DNA of 64,000 bases from positions 35,900,842-35,964,841 of the forward strand of contig JALIRH010000003.1 of the NCBI GenBank assembly GCA_023055505.1, given 5' to 3'. Origin of the DNA: Callipepla californica brunnescens (lineage: Eukaryota; Chordata; Aves; Galliformes; Odontophoridae). A model generated the notes under the pieces. That model did no database searches, had not been told where the DNA came from, and saw only the letters and a list, made by a program, of their open reading frames with translations. The translations under genes were made by a program, and so were the position numbers. Positions 1 to 13,085 of the stretch are shown one piece after another (positions within the stretch are counted from its first letter, which is position 1; every line of letters starts with the position of its first letter).

Positions 1-2204
1 CCAACACATTTCCAGCATAATAATCGAAAATCTCCCTGTCTTGGTTCCTGAAGGTCAGGAGAATTTCTTCTGACCAGAGAGACATATTCTATCAATCTCC
101 CTTTGCCCTCCCATCTCTAAACGGTGCTGCACGCTCCCTCAGCCCTTCCCAACACAAAACCCAAATGTCACTGAACTGTCAGCCATGTGTAGCATTAAAG
201 GCAGACTATTCAACATGCCCCATGATTTTTTTTTTTTTAATCATTTCTTCAACTCCCTCAAATGAGCAATAGATGAGTCTACAAAAAAGATTTCATATAT
301 ATATATATACACATATATATTATTTTTTTAAATCACGAACTACTACCAGTGTTTAAATTGCACATGATATTCTCTGTCATATGCAATGTTTTAGCTGCTG
401 TTGTTTCCTCATCACACTTCAGAACATAACGTCCCTGTGCTACCTCACAAGAGGCTCTGCAGTTGAAGCTGAATTTTGCATGTGCATCACGTGCAGGCAG
501 TCACAGGCAGCGTAGGCAGTGTGTGCAGGTCTGTAAGCACAGAGCCGTGAGTTCATTTTATTCACTGTGCAGAGATTTCTTCCCCTGCAGGGTAAGTTCC
601 ATGAAGGAACACTGAGACGAGGCCAAAACAAAACTGTATTGCAACACTCCTGCATAGAAGAAAAAACCCATATCTTGGTTCCAACGTGCAACTGAAATGC
701 TCTGTTTGATCTGAAGCTTTCACATCATTTTCACTATACTGTGTGTCTTTAAACATTATGGAATCCTAAGACTATTCTGGCTCCAAAAATAAGATATGAT
801 CATATTTACCAAAAGATAAAAAGGAGTGGTTCCTTAGTCCCACATTGTCGGACATATGCAAACTTGGCCAGATATTAAAAAAAATAAAATAAAAAGACCT
901 TGAAGATAATTAAGCCCAGAGAGTTATTAGTTCTCAGTGAAGAATGGTAACACAACCATTATTTCCTAGCACCACAGAATAGTTGAGGAGCAGAATGCAG
1001 TTTCCACATCCTCCACAGTCTGTTTCTACTTAAAAATGATTAGTGTTACTGAGCTGCTGTACTGCCCAACCTTCCATAGACTGCTTGCTTCAGCACTCAT
1101 AAGGGGATGGGGACAGGAGGCATCTTAACCTCAGCCTGGCCTGGCTGAAAGCTGCACCAGGAGCAATCTTGCTTTTGAATAATTCCCAGAAAAGATCTAG
1201 GAAACATCCTGGACTCATTTCAAAGAGCAGACAGCAGATAGGAGGGCTGCCCTCACAAAGCACGTCTCAGCTGCTGTACGTCTATGTCTGCATTTTTGAG
1301 GCCAGACCAGGATCTAACCTGCCCAGTTCCCTAAAGGTCATGAAGAAACCACAGTTGCAGTAACAAACCATTTAGACAATCAAAAATTTCAGATTTTTTC
1401 CATTTTCCTACAAAAGGAAACCAGTAATGAAACTCATTAAAAATCACAAAGATTTTTCTATGAGTAATGAAGCTGAGATTCCTGACATTTGGCTATTGAT
1501 TCACAGTGGTTCACTTGGACAGCATTTTGAGGCTTTTCTCTGAATCATAAAACCCAAATGTTTGCACAAAACAAGAGAAAAAGAAAATTAGCCAAACTTG
1601 TCTGTCATTGGCAGGACACAGTGCTAGCTCTGTATTTTATTACCACCACGCAGGGATCAGTCACATGCATTTCCTTCCCAGCTTTCAAGCATGTGTCCCA
1701 CGTACCTCACACAAGACAGGGGTCCAAGAAACTGGGCACATAATATCTGAGAACCCTCAATAAAGCGAGAATTGGCAGTAATGACACCCTATTGCAGCTG
1801 AGAGTGCAACACTACAGACAGAGCAAATTGCTGAAAACACACAAGTGATAAGCAGAGCACACTGAAGGCATTTTATATAGCTAGTCTAAGCAGAAGGGCA
1901 AAAGAAATCAATAAATAGAAAAATCTCCCTGATAACTTATCTCCCGGACCTGTACCAGCCCACAGGCTAGTCTAGCTCTTACTGCATAGCTCCAAAAAAT
2001 ACACACCAAATGGGCTGATTAAAGTTTGCTTCTCCTTTTGGCAGGATGCTGAAAATAGCATCAGATCATGCTTTCTTTCCCATATTCATTAATGCTCTGC
2101 CTGTCTTAAAAACAGAATAGGCAGACACTACCACTACCCTCAAAGGGACCTCACCAAACTGAAGCAATAGTGCCCTCTCCCTCATTAGTGACTAGAGGTC
2201 AAGT
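1..2204. other. Unique AT-rich non-coding sequence
   Basis: No coding, RNA or repeat family recognised here apart from a short TA/CA microsatellite near 294-325 and a T-run near 228-238. The open frames are all under 90 codons, overlap on both strands and show no recognisable domain. It probably represents intron or intergenic DNA. Confidence 0.6.
294..325. repeat. TA/CA microsatellite
   Basis: Alternating TA dinucleotides interrupted by a short ACACA stretch. This is a simple sequence repeat and a likely length-polymorphic locus. Confidence 0.85.
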
Positions 2205-2441
2205 TCTCCCAGGGGACATTCAAGTTGGATATTAGGAAAAATTTACCCTCAGAAAGCGTGGTCAGGCACTGGAATGGGCAGCCCAAGGAGGTGATGAAAT
2301 CACCGTCCCTAGAGGTGTTCAAGAAATGTTTAGATGTGGTACTGAGAGACATGGTTTCGTAGGGAGATATTGGACATATAGGTGCACAGTTGGACTAGAT
2401 GATCTTGGAGGTCTTTTTCAACTTTGGCAATTTTATGATTT
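2205..2441 (+). mobile_element. CR1 LINE 3' end, plus orientation
   Basis: The segment follows the familiar order of the avian CR1 3' end: a 'ggatattaggaaaaattt' block, then 'ggtcaggcactggaatggg', 'ggtgttcaagaaatg', and finally 'actagatgatcttggaggtc' followed by a degenerate terminal octamer tract ending in 'ttttatgatt'. Only the last ~240 bp is present, as expected from 5'-truncated target-primed reverse transcription. There is no reverse-transcriptase coding. Divergence is moderate, with many point changes from what I recall of the family. Subfamily cannot be assigned without a library search. Confidence 0.93.
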
Positions 2442-4798
2442 CTGCTGCTACAACAAAACCCACAGCCATTTTGTTTATTATGGGACTAGAAAACTTCCCT
2501 GGGTACAAAGATAACTTTCAGTAGGCATTCATTCCATGTGAGCTAATCAGTGCCCTACCCACCATCTAAATGTAGTCCCAGGGTAAAAGCTAATCGTGAA
2601 AAATTGTAAATAGAATTAAATCATGCAGCAAATCTGTTCCCTGCACGTACACAGGCAGATCTGCTGACTGAGATAAACCAAAGCTTTTACTTCCACCAGC
2701 AAAGCTGAATTGGCTCTCCTAACCCAGAGCTGCAGGCTTTCTTCCACTTTCCATTATAACAGCATAATTAAGGGGTGGATGAGTCCACCTTCTGCAGCCA
2801 CACCAGACGTGTGTGATGCCAAAGTGAAGTGCTTCGTGCTCAGCAAGTCTTCAGCAGCAGCTAGCAGCTCCATGTACATGCCTGATTTTGTCCTGGATCA
2901 GTCACACAGCTCAGATACCAAGACTTTGTATGAAAACTTTGGCTGGTCAGCAAAGCAACAAAGAGTATAGAACAGAGTTTCAACTTCAAAGCAGCTCAGG
3001 TTGTTTGCTGGCTTTGATCCATTCCCAGAACAATATACAAATGCTCAATCTAAATATGGGGGCAATGGTGTAGTGGAAAGTTGCACTTACACCCGATGCT
3101 TCTTAGCCTAATAATAACAGATGAACAATATGAACTAAGAAAAAAGCATATGGCAAACCAAGAAGCAGTAAGTGTTGCTTTCCTCCGCCAAAACAAATTA
3201 CACTTATTTTAAAAATGAGGAAAATATTTTTTCAGTACTCCACAGAAGATACAAGAGCTAAAAAAAAAATAAAAAATAAATAAGGAAGAATTTGTGGTTC
3301 ACTATTTCTTTTACAAATGAACTGAAGAGATTTAAAAAGACATCTGACAAAGCTGTTAAGAAGTGACTTCAGCTGATTTAAAGAAGTTGGGTATTACTCT
3401 CACAGATGTGTTACTTATTACCATCTAGTGTTTTTCTTATATTTTTGCTGAGTTTTTATTACTGTTTTGTTCATTTTTTTAATGTACATCTCAGCTCAAA
3501 GCATACAGATCAACAAAACAAATACAAATATGAAACTAACACACTTGCAATTGTTTTTACTTTAAACCCACAGTAAATAGCCTTTCTGTATCTGTAATTA
3601 CTCAAGTGTGAATACACTTTGGATTCCACCACAGACCAGAAAAACTGCTTTGCAAGTACTGAAATCCACCCTCACGCAGAAAAAAAATGACCTTGCATCT
3701 TGTGCAGATTATGTACAGTGCAAAACTTTTTAAGGATCCTTCAGTTTTCTCATACCCTAATTTCAAACATGGCCTCTTTGAGTAACGGGGCTGGACAGAT
3801 AAATTGAATGTATTAAAGCTCCCATTCTAACTGGGTCCACATTTGAAGACAAGCTGTGCTAGAGCAGGGAACCACAGATTCTATGCAAGGAACTTGCAAT
3901 GGCAGTACAACAGCCCATGGGGAAGGATACAGATGAATGTGATGTGGCACAAGGCCATTACTCTTCAGTCTCCACTGAAAGGCCATTATTCTTCAGCCTC
4001 ACACAAAATAATGCCATCTTTTCTTTTCTAGACCAAGACTATATTCCCTACCCTCCATCCCCCCGAAAAAGATGGTGTGATCTCATTTCAGGAGTCCTAT
4101 GAGATTTTCTGTGTGAATTATCACTGATTAAGGGATGATTAAGCATACAAATTTCCACGGGCATTTGAGAAGCTCTGTTGTCATGTGATGCAGCATTTCT
4201 GTCAACATTCAAAACAAAATTAAGCAAGTTCAGCAAAGATTATTTCTTCAGGTGCAGAAATCTGTTATTATCCCCTTTCTCCCCTGTATTAGTGCTTCCT
4301 AGAGTTGCTCATAACTCATTTCTCACAAACCTGTCTATAATTTGATAGTCTGATTACCTCCAGAGGTTGCCCTCACCTCTTCCTCCCCCTTTCATTTTTC
4401 TGTCACTGAATTTCCTAAGCATTCACCTTTCAAATGGAAACTATCCCAGCACCTCGCCCCTAATCTCTTTTCAGTCAAAAATCACCGATTTCTTAATTTT
4501 TCATTTCTTCAGAATCAGTCCCAGCACTCTGTCCCACATTCCTGGTCTGCCCGCAGTGCGCACGCAGCCCAAAACCTCATGTGGCCAACAAAGCTGTGCA
4601 GCTGCAAAGCTGTGTTGAGCACGCAGGGCCTTTCTAAGATACTTGGAAGATGGATGAAAACCACCTTAAAAGCTGATGTGATCATGTGGGAAAACAGTCG
4701 CACATAGCAAAGTCGCAGAAAAAATAACACATTTTATATTTGAATGCTTGAAACATTTTGCATTGGTAAAAGAACAGAAGACTTCCGGTCTTCAGAGA
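2442..4798. other. Unique AT-rich non-coding sequence
   Basis: No recognisable gene or repeat family. There is an A-rich simple stretch near 3259-3283. Short open frames of 60-86 codons are present on both strands without conserved features. Confidence 0.55.
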
Positions 4799-4895
4799 AC
4801 GATCATAGTATCATTAAGATTGGAAAAAATCTCCAAGATCATCAGTTTCAACTATCAGCCCATCATCACCATGCCCAAAGCAACTCTGTCTCCAC
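4799..4895 (-). mobile_element. CR1 LINE 3' end fragment, minus orientation
   Basis: Reads as the reverse complement of a CR1 3' end: 'gatcatagtatcattaaga' followed by 'ttggaaaaaatctccaagat' and 'catcagtttcaactatcagc', then a 'catcatcaccatgccc' block. About 100 bp remains, so the copy is heavily 5' truncated. Confidence 0.88.
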
Positions 4896-6980
4896 AGAAT
4901 TATATTGTTATATAGGGGTAAGACAGGACAGTTCACATCAGCCTGTGGAGCATACTACAATGCCACACAAGTAATGTGTCCTCAGAAGCATTAGTGGGAG
5001 AGTGCTTGAGCAGTGGCTGCAAAACTGGGGATGCTGGGACTACAGAAGGAAAGCAAGCGAGGCAAAGGGCAGAATTTCATCTGGTGAGATAACATGCTGC
5101 TTTGTCACCAAAGCCAGGGAAGTTAGTGTGGCATTCCATAGCAAACGTTCAGGGGGAAAAAAAAATAAAATAAGATTATGTAAATTTGAATTCCTGTACA
5201 TATTGCACATGTAAGGATCAAAAAAAAAAAAAAAAAGCAGCTCAGCAAACAATTTGTCAAATTATACTGCAGAGATGTGTTTTCTATAGATTATCCTCAT
5301 CAAGATATACGACAGCTCTAAAATCTTTTTGTAGCAGAAATTCAGGTTAATAAATCCTCCTAAAACGCTTGTCACTGCTTGTTGTTTATCATTAGGTTAG
5401 CTTTTGGCTATGGCAGACTCAAAATACAGCAGACTGCTTTCATTTCTAAACATCACATTGTTACAGTAACCGCTTTTCAGGCATATCAGCATATTGTAGT
5501 ATACGTTGGTTCCCACATTCCTCAAAATCATTGATAGCAAGATGTTGTGCCTTTGTTAAAAATGCCAACCATTTGAGAAATTTCCCCTTCCCCCAGCTAA
5601 TACATCTGCTCAAAAGAGATGCTGTAGCAGAACAAATAAATACAGTTCTTCCTCATCTCTATTGAAAGGCTAAAAGGGATCCTGTTATTTTATACCACTG
5701 ATGCTGTACACATTCACATTAGCCAAGGCAGCTACATGTGGCAATTTTTAGTCGCTATTATTTTGGGCATAGGAGAAATAGAAATGTCTAAACCTAAGCT
5801 ATAGCTTTTTCATATGAATCCAAGTATTTCAGGCAATCATTAATCATTTTCTCTGTATTTAAAACTTTGCATTAACATCTCTATCCCCCTTTGTTACAAG
5901 AAACACGGTGTAAAATACTCCAGGATCCAGCAGATCTCACAACAGCTAAAGAACTGTGTTCTCTAATCAGTTATATAGATTTTGCTTAGACTTTTATTAA
6001 TATAGTTTTTTCCTAGCATGAATCACACTGACACAAAGCATTTGGTCTCATTTGAGATTCATAAATAGCAAATTCCAATCTTCAGTGAGAATTGTGAAAG
6101 AAAAGCTGTTTGTTGAATCAGGCATCTCCTTCAGCACTAGAAATCCAAGGTTTTCTGTTCATGCAGATGTTCCTGGCCTGCATCCCTACCCAAGGATGGC
6201 ATTTGTGGCAGCACTCAGCAGCTGCTCTCCTATCTGGAGCACATTGCTTTCAACACAGCCACTAGTGAAAAACACACCCTAAATCTGACATAAATAGAGT
6301 CTCGAGATATAAGGAGTCATAAAGGAGATTTGATGGGATTTAACTGCAGTCGAATACTACAGGAAGAACATGCTCGACAATAGCATGTACATCGTATGGA
6401 TGCTATTTGCTTCCTCGTGATAAAGTGGCAAGTTAAGCTGCGAAAATTACTGTCATCCATCTCACTGCATGCATTCGCACGCTTGGGAAGTGTAAGCGAA
6501 TATGCAGCTACGTGTTTTGCAACCAAAATATTTCTCCTATATTAAAAAAAAAGAAAGATTTTGATGCATTTCACAAGAAATGATCAAGCCTGTGTGCATC
6601 CAGACTATCAAAATGGGGGATGTCAACGTGCCTTATGCTAGCTCAACTCCTGCGCTTTGCAGCAGATCCTCAGCACAAAGGTCCAATGTTTCCAGTCTGA
6701 AGGACAGAATTTATTCCTTTAGTAGAGATGAGCAGATTTTCAGCTATTTGGATATTTCTTTGCTATTTTTATGGGCACTGACAGTATTTCTTCTCAGTCC
6801 TTTCATCTGGTCTCACAGCTCTTGTAATACATTTGTACAAAGCTAGATAAGTGAGGAGCACACGGGCTTATGTTCCATGAGACAGATTTCTAAGTACACA
6901 TACTTAGCTTAAACTTAAATGAACTCCACAACCCTGAGATGAGTGCATATCATGAAACATATATGTCTTATATAAAACAA
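4896..6980. other. Unique AT-rich non-coding sequence
   Basis: No gene or repeat family recognised. It contains a 17-nt A tract at 5220-5236. Short open frames only. Confidence 0.55.
5220..5236. repeat. A17 homopolymer
   Basis: Uninterrupted run of A. No retrotransposed body could be recognised immediately 5' of it, so it may be a simple mononucleotide repeat. Confidence 0.8.
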
Positions 6981-7259
6981 GGGGATAGGACAAGGATAAA
7001 TGATTTCAAACTAAAAGAGGAGAGATTTAGATTGGATATAAGGAAAAAGATTTTCACAGTAAGAGTGGCAAGGCACTGGCACAGGATGCCCAGAGAGGAT
7101 GCTCCATTCCTGGAAATACTCAGGGTCAGGCTGGATGGGACTCTGAGCAACCTGATCCAGCTATAGGTGTCCCTGTTCATTGCAGGGGAGGGAGTTGGAC
7201 CAGATGGCCTTAAAGGGTGCCTTCCAACTCAGATGATTACACAATTCCATAATTCTATA
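6981..7259 (+). mobile_element. CR1 LINE 3' end, plus orientation
   Basis: Clear CR1 3' end: 'aaagaggagagatttagatt' and 'ggatataaggaaaaag', then 'gcaaggcactggcacaggat', 'gtcaggctggatgggac', 'gttggaccagatggcctta' and 'ccttccaactcagatgatt', finishing in a degenerate 'attccataattctata' octamer tail. About 280 bp, 5' truncated, with no coding left. The 70-75 codon frames overlapping it on either strand are by-products of the repeat. Confidence 0.95.
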
Positions 7260-8739
7260 AAGACAGTGCTCATAAATTTTAAACAATATATATATATTTT
7301 AATATTATTTCTGCCCTTGTATCATATCCATCTCATTCCTTTATTCTACATTACCAGTTCTTGCAACACTTCTATCAATTTTCTATTTAGATGATAACTC
7401 AGCAAATATAACAGTTCCTTCACCCATTCGTGTGTTGTATCTTTAATGTTATCACCCAGCTTTCATTTTCTGCTCCTGAATCCTTTATTTTCCTACTTTG
7501 TCAGACAGAGATCATAATCTGGTATTATTCATTATCTCATAGTGATACTGGAGAATTTATTGCTGCTGATGTAATATGGAAAAACTAATTGATTTTAATA
7601 AAGATATGCTGGAATCCATCAGCTGAAAATTTAGTCTGATTTTTATATAGGATGTTAACTCAGCAAAATATCCTTGTGCTTAATTATAATATAGAAGTGC
7701 AACCTCCTGCTTTACATTTACAAGCAGGAATTGATTACAAATTTTACTCTAACAGCCAAATACAACAGCGTCTACACAGTGCTTTGCAAAATGGAATTGG
7801 ACAACTCAAACACACACAGCTTCAGAGGTCAGGGGACTGGCATCAGCGTTTACATTTCTATTCCAAGTGACAAATGCAAAGATGGCTTTGTCTAGAGCAA
7901 ATGACACGATATTTGCAAAATTAAAGACATAAAAGACTTGAAGCAACACATTTCTCATTCTAATAGCTAGTTTATGCTCACTTTGCTTTCGAAATTAAAA
8001 GAATGCAGGATAACATCTACTTCTTATTTAATCCCCCATCTTTTTTTTTTTTTTTCCTCATGTATTAGATGAATAAAGCACTTCAGATGCTGACAGACAA
8101 ACTAAAAACCTAGTGCCTAAAACATTAACACAAGTGAGACCTGACACAGTGCATATAACTTTTACAAGGTTCAGAGCCTGGGCACAGTATCAAAAATTAG
8201 AAAAGCAAATAAAAGCAGTGAAGAAGAAATTATTTACAGACTTTCTTCCCACTGTAAATGCAGAGACACATGAAGCCAAAAAATTTACATTAAAAAATAA
8301 GGCCAAATAATGCTACAGAAGGAAAAAGAATCAGCACCTTCAGCACCTTACCAGCCTATACACCGATACATATGAAAAAGGCTTGGCAGAAAGAGTGATC
8401 ACAGTTTCCTCAAAGGTGACAAGGGGCTAGCAAGACAGCAAAAGGTCACCAGAGCAGCCTGCCCCTGACAGCAGGTGCAGGCAGACAATTAAAATCTTCA
8501 TACACGTTTACCAACATCATACCAGCAGGCTAGAGCTGATCACCACTAGTAACAAATATATGTATATATGTGTAGATACGTATATACACACACTGAGTGA
8601 ACTGAGAAGTACTCTTTTTTAATAAAGATTGAAAGCTTTAATTAGAAAGTTGAGATGAGAAAGAAAGAAAAAGAAGCTGTTCAACTCTGACACATCCAAA
8701 GTCTTTTCTTTTTATGAAATGTATACCACATAATACATA
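7260..8739. other. Unique AT-rich non-coding sequence
   Basis: Nothing gene-like recognised. It holds a T15 run at 8041-8055 and an AT/GT microsatellite near 8557-8592. Confidence 0.55.
8557..8592. repeat. Imperfect AT/GT/CA microsatellite
   Basis: Degenerate alternating ATATGT/ATACAC motif ending in a short CACACA run. Confidence 0.75.
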
Positions 8740-9269
8740 GGTCACCTGCCCCAAAATAGTGTCTTCTATTCATTTCCATGGAAACCAAAACTGACACAAG
8801 GAATACATTAACACTATTTAATAGTGCAATTTCTCAGCTACAAAACACCATTTTTCAACTGTCACCACCATTAGCGGAACATTTTTAACAGCAATCAACA
8901 ATAGCCTATATGCCACACTCATCAAAATCTGCACCAGCAGAAGTAGCCCACTGTCAATGTCATCGCTTCTGAAACCACCTCACTGCGTTCACATCCACTG
9001 TTTGGTCTCCAGAAATGGTCAAAAGAGTCAATGAATGTAAAATGGGTGCAATTTTAGAAGAATTCAATTCTACTCCTTTGCTTCATATCCAATTCCATGA
9101 CAGACACAATTGTGTCAGAGTGTCCCTCTGCTCCCAGCTGTCACATGGCAACACGTGTAACCATCTTGATGGGAAGGTTCAACCTCTACTGCCACTCCAC
9201 CAACATCCACCCCCGTAGTCACAGATTAACGCAACAAAATAGGTAGCGTTATTTTCAGGGCAGCACTCA
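8740..9269 (-). mobile_element. Mariner-family DNA transposon, internally deleted, transposase on minus strand
   Basis: A 530-bp element flanked by TA on both sides (8738-8739 and 9270-9271), the mariner target. The ends form an imperfect inverted repeat: left 'ggtcacctgccccaaaatag', and the right end read in reverse complement 'tgagtgctgccctgaaaata'. On the minus strand, degraded transposase pieces survive. The motif GDQTVDV, typical of the mariner N-terminal helix-turn-helix, is encoded near 8991-9011. Close to the other end, at 8861-8881, the residues CSANGGD match the extreme C-terminus. The catalytic middle (DDD/E core) is missing, so the element is a deletion derivative that could only have moved with a transposase supplied in trans. 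Matches what I recall of the chicken mariner family (Galluhop/Mariner1_GG); the exact name needs a Repbase or Dfam search. Confidence 0.88.
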
Positions 9270-10090
9270 TACAACTACATGAAAACATTCTAGTAGGCTG
9301 TTCTGTTAAGCAGATACTACATTTAGTAAATTAAGGCACCATTCACCATTAGTTGTGTTTCTCTTTGAGGATACTGTGGATATCTCCACCACAGGAGGGG
9401 CCAAGAGAGCTCCGTACTCCCCATTACCTGTCTGGTCCCAAGACCCAGTTCCTAGGCCTGTTGCCCAGTCAGGCCCGAGGCTTAGGTATGAACACTGTCA
9501 AACGTACACATCATACAGATGGAGGAAATAAAAAGGCACGGTGACTGCCAGAACTCTCTGGGTAGGGCTGTCAAGTTGCTGTAAACAGCTTAAACTACAT
9601 TATCTGATGAAATACCCAGTGACAATGTGCTAGTAGTATAGCACATTTATGCATGTTTGAGCTGCAATGGAAGGTACTGTAACAGAGACTGATGTTACCA
9701 TGAAGAAAATCAAGCAAAATGAAGGAAAAAGCCATGAGACACATGGACAGTTTGGGAATACAAGAGTTTTACAGTGGATAACTGCATAGACTAGCAAGGT
9801 AAGTTACAGACCAAACAAACCATGCAACACTGATTGTATCCAACTGACAAAAATATCCCTACAGAAAAATGCAGTTGAAACAATTTATATAGTAAAGAAC
9901 TAGAGCAAAATTATTTTTTGTTGACACTAAGAAGCATACTTAGAAACCAGAAGGAGCTAGAGGCTCCTGTGTCTTCCCAGGTTTTGCCTAATAATTCACA
10001 TATTTTAAGTTGTCACGTAACAGCAAAGTTTTGGGGAAGCATCAGTGATTACCTTGAAAGTCACAACTGAAAGGACAAAAACTATGTAAT

Positions 10091-10108
10091 AAAAAAAAAA
10101 AAAAAAAA
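10091..10108. repeat. A18 homopolymer
   Basis: Uninterrupted A run preceded by 'actatgtaat'. No clear LINE or retrogene body lies 5' of it. Confidence 0.8.
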
Positions 10109-13021
10109 GGGAAGGAACAGTCTAACGGTCTTCATTCACTTTCTTGAATTCATCTTCAGTTTCGACAGACATCAGCTGAGCACATAATAAATGTTTCAAA
10201 GAGCTTGAACTCCAAAACTAACAGCTTTTCTTTTTATTATCTTTTTAATTTTTTATTTTTTTATTTTACAGAGCAGCAGTGTTCACCTGTAACACTCACT
10301 CTCTATTAGGAAACATTGGGTTATAAATAATACTTTCTCATTCAGATGACTTCCTAGTCAAACAATAACAAAAGTGGGAAAAGCACTAAAAAGAATCTGT
10401 TCGGAAATTGGTACAGTGATATGTGAATCAAGTTTGTGGAGTAAAAGGGCCTTCTCTGACTACTATAGAGAAAAGAACTCCAAAAGTATCCATTCTTCAT
10501 TTTAGAAAAATCAGAATTTCCCCAATTTCTATCATTTTCGTGATTTCTATAATAATCGGAAAAAACATAGCAAGAAAGTGAGCTTGCATTTCCTACACAG
10601 TTCAGACTGAGTTCAGAAAGCTGAAATACAGCTGTACATGGAGAAATATAGAAAAAGCAGACCAAATGAGACCAGCTACTCAAAATTGCAGGTTTGTAAT
10701 GCTGACACCTCTCCAGTACTAAGTTTGAGGCTCTAGAAAGAAAACAGTCTGCAATTTTACAAAAGCCACCCAATTTACTGCACCAAATATTTAACAGAAG
10801 CAGGAAGAAGCATGAGTAGAGAGTGTAAGAGCACTTCTCACACTTCATCTTTTGAGGCAACCAGCTTAAAGCAGGGGAGAATAATGTACCTTAACAAGCT
10901 ACTGGTAACCAGTTACAGAAGCGTAATAAATCTAGCTCATTTCTACTGACATATCATTATAGAATTACTTTTTAGAAAATTGAAGGTGAGCAATGCAGCC
11001 TACAAAAAAAATAAATGAAATCCTAACTGACATACAAAAAAGGACACAAAGACATAACATCTCAAGTTTCTTAAGCCTTAAAAATGTATTCTGCAGTATT
11101 TTCTAGCCTAGTCAGAATTTCAACCAGCTAACAGTCCTTTAGCATTTCGGTCTTCAGTGGTATGCATGGTTTTTAGTACATGTTGGCACCACTGATGTTT
11201 AAAGAAAATAAAATCACTCTACATGCTTCAATTTTACTGCATCTTTCCCAGTTCCTCATTCCTTGCACAAGTAGAACTGTGTTTTTGAAAACTCTCTAGA
11301 CACACACGCTGCTTTTTCCAATCTGTTTCCTGTGCAGGTTTGCTCTTAAACCATGCAGGCCTCCTCTTAATCACGTAATAAATAAGTGACATTAGAAAAT
11401 ACCCAGAAGCTATTTATGTCTTTTTTTTTTTCTTCGGGTAATTAAGCCATTCTTCACCTGGAAGTATATAAAGACAATTATATTTGCTTATGCTGAAAGC
11501 AGAAAACTAGCACATAAATTAATAAATACCAGAAAAGAGGTAGGCATGTGAAGTATGCCACATACATTACTTGTACAACAATTACTGAACATAAAAGAAA
11601 TATGATACCAGTTTAGCAGAACTTACAAAACAGTAGGACAACGCTAGGTGGTCTGCTCAGAGACCTAGAGTCATATGCTTGCCAAATAACAAACTGAAAT
11701 AATAAATTCTGGCTGAAATAATAAATTTTCAGCAACACAGTTAACAAAGATATGGCCATCAAGATAATATAGAAACTATCCTGACAGCAACACCAGCTCT
11801 TTAATGAAGAAAAAGATTATTTAACTTAACGCCAAAACTCAAAGGTATGAACTAACAGTGTTGTCCTTCATCAAGCTGGCATCATTTCAGATAAACTCTA
11901 TTGACTACAGTCCATTAGTCAGTAGAGGTATTCCAGTTTTAGAACATAATAAACCATTTCTGAATTACCACTTTAACCAAGTAACCTATCACTGTTCACT
12001 GCAAATCAATACGAAAAGGAGAGTTACACAATAGGTGAGCAACATTAGCTTCTTCCACAAACTACTACTAAATACTTCTTGGGCTGCCCACCCAAACAAC
12101 AGAGAAATAGGAAAAGTAAAACTCCTGTGTGTGGAAAGGTGTCCTGCAAATTGAGGAACCAGCTCATGGCTCATCATGTTTGTCCTGAACCTCCATCAGA
12201 GGAATAACTGGCTCTTCCGGGAGAGGGCTCTCACTGCTGGACCATGGAGCAGAGCAGATCAGAGCAGAGGGATGCTGCAGGCAGAAGGCTCAGTGTGCCA
12301 CATAAGAGCCCCTGCAGGATGGCAGCCCCACAGCACTGCTTCAGCTTTGTAGCACACAAATGCGGTCCAGAAATCTGGTCTACAGCTGAGACAGCTTTGT
12401 CCTGTTGTGGCTGGCCAGTGATTACTCTGGCATCCTTTTGCCGACATAGCATTCACATATCAGTCTCCCATTGTTTTAACTAGGATTTTCTGAAAATAAT
12501 TTTCTCTTTTTCTGCCTATACTGCTTTTCTACAGTTATTAATACTAGGAAGCAAACAGAATAGCATTTGATAGACAGTCTGTCAGAAAGACCTAAAAACC
12601 TTTCAATATAACACATAGAAAACGAGGTTTATAATGGGTGTGCTAAGACAGTTATAACTACAGCAGCTCAGACTATGACGTTGCAATGTAAAAGTAACTG
12701 TGCCATTACAGCAATTTGAAAGATACCAAGAGAGGAAACAAGGGGGCTGTGGGGGGGGAAGGAAAGCTTTCAAGATTTATAAGATGTTGGTGCTGCAGTG
12801 CTCTTTCTTTGAAAAAATACCATGCAGTACCATTCCCTGCTGACTCCAAAGCACAGCGACTGAGAGCACAGCTCACAATTACAGCAAACTCTGAAACCTG
12901 TCAGTCAAACAGCTGAGCTGGTAATGCAAAACAAAACAGCAGATTTACACCTGGGAAAAGAAGCTATAATGGAAGAAATACATTTCCTTTGCTCTCATTT
13001 ATAATGGTAGTGGGGGAACTA

Positions 13022-13085
13022 ACTACAGGGGGTGCTTAGCATATTTACAAGACACTACAGGAGGCATTTAGCATATTTACAAGCA
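13022..13085. repeat. Two-copy 32-bp tandem duplication
   Basis: Two adjacent units share 'actacag' at their start and 'tttacaag' near their end, with 'agcatatttacaag' preserved in both. The period is 32 bp. A few substitutions separate the copies, for example gggggtgctt against ggaggcattt, so the duplication is not brand-new. Confidence 0.85.

Noticed and set aside
3065..3110. Minus-strand GTAAGTGC donor with an upstream TTATTATTAG acceptor, giving a 17-44 nt exon
   Set aside because: Most phases have a stop and the acceptor choice is ambiguous; no compositional signal.
10267..10346. Minus-strand exon-like segment between a TTGACTAG acceptor and GTGAGTG donor
   Set aside because: Splice motifs are reasonable but AT-rich content and competing donors give no evidence above chance.
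10354..10860. 168-codon minus-strand open frame
   Set aside because: Phe-, Leu- and Ser-rich without any recognisable motif, no splice context and no supporting conservation; the T-rich strand composition is enough to explain it.
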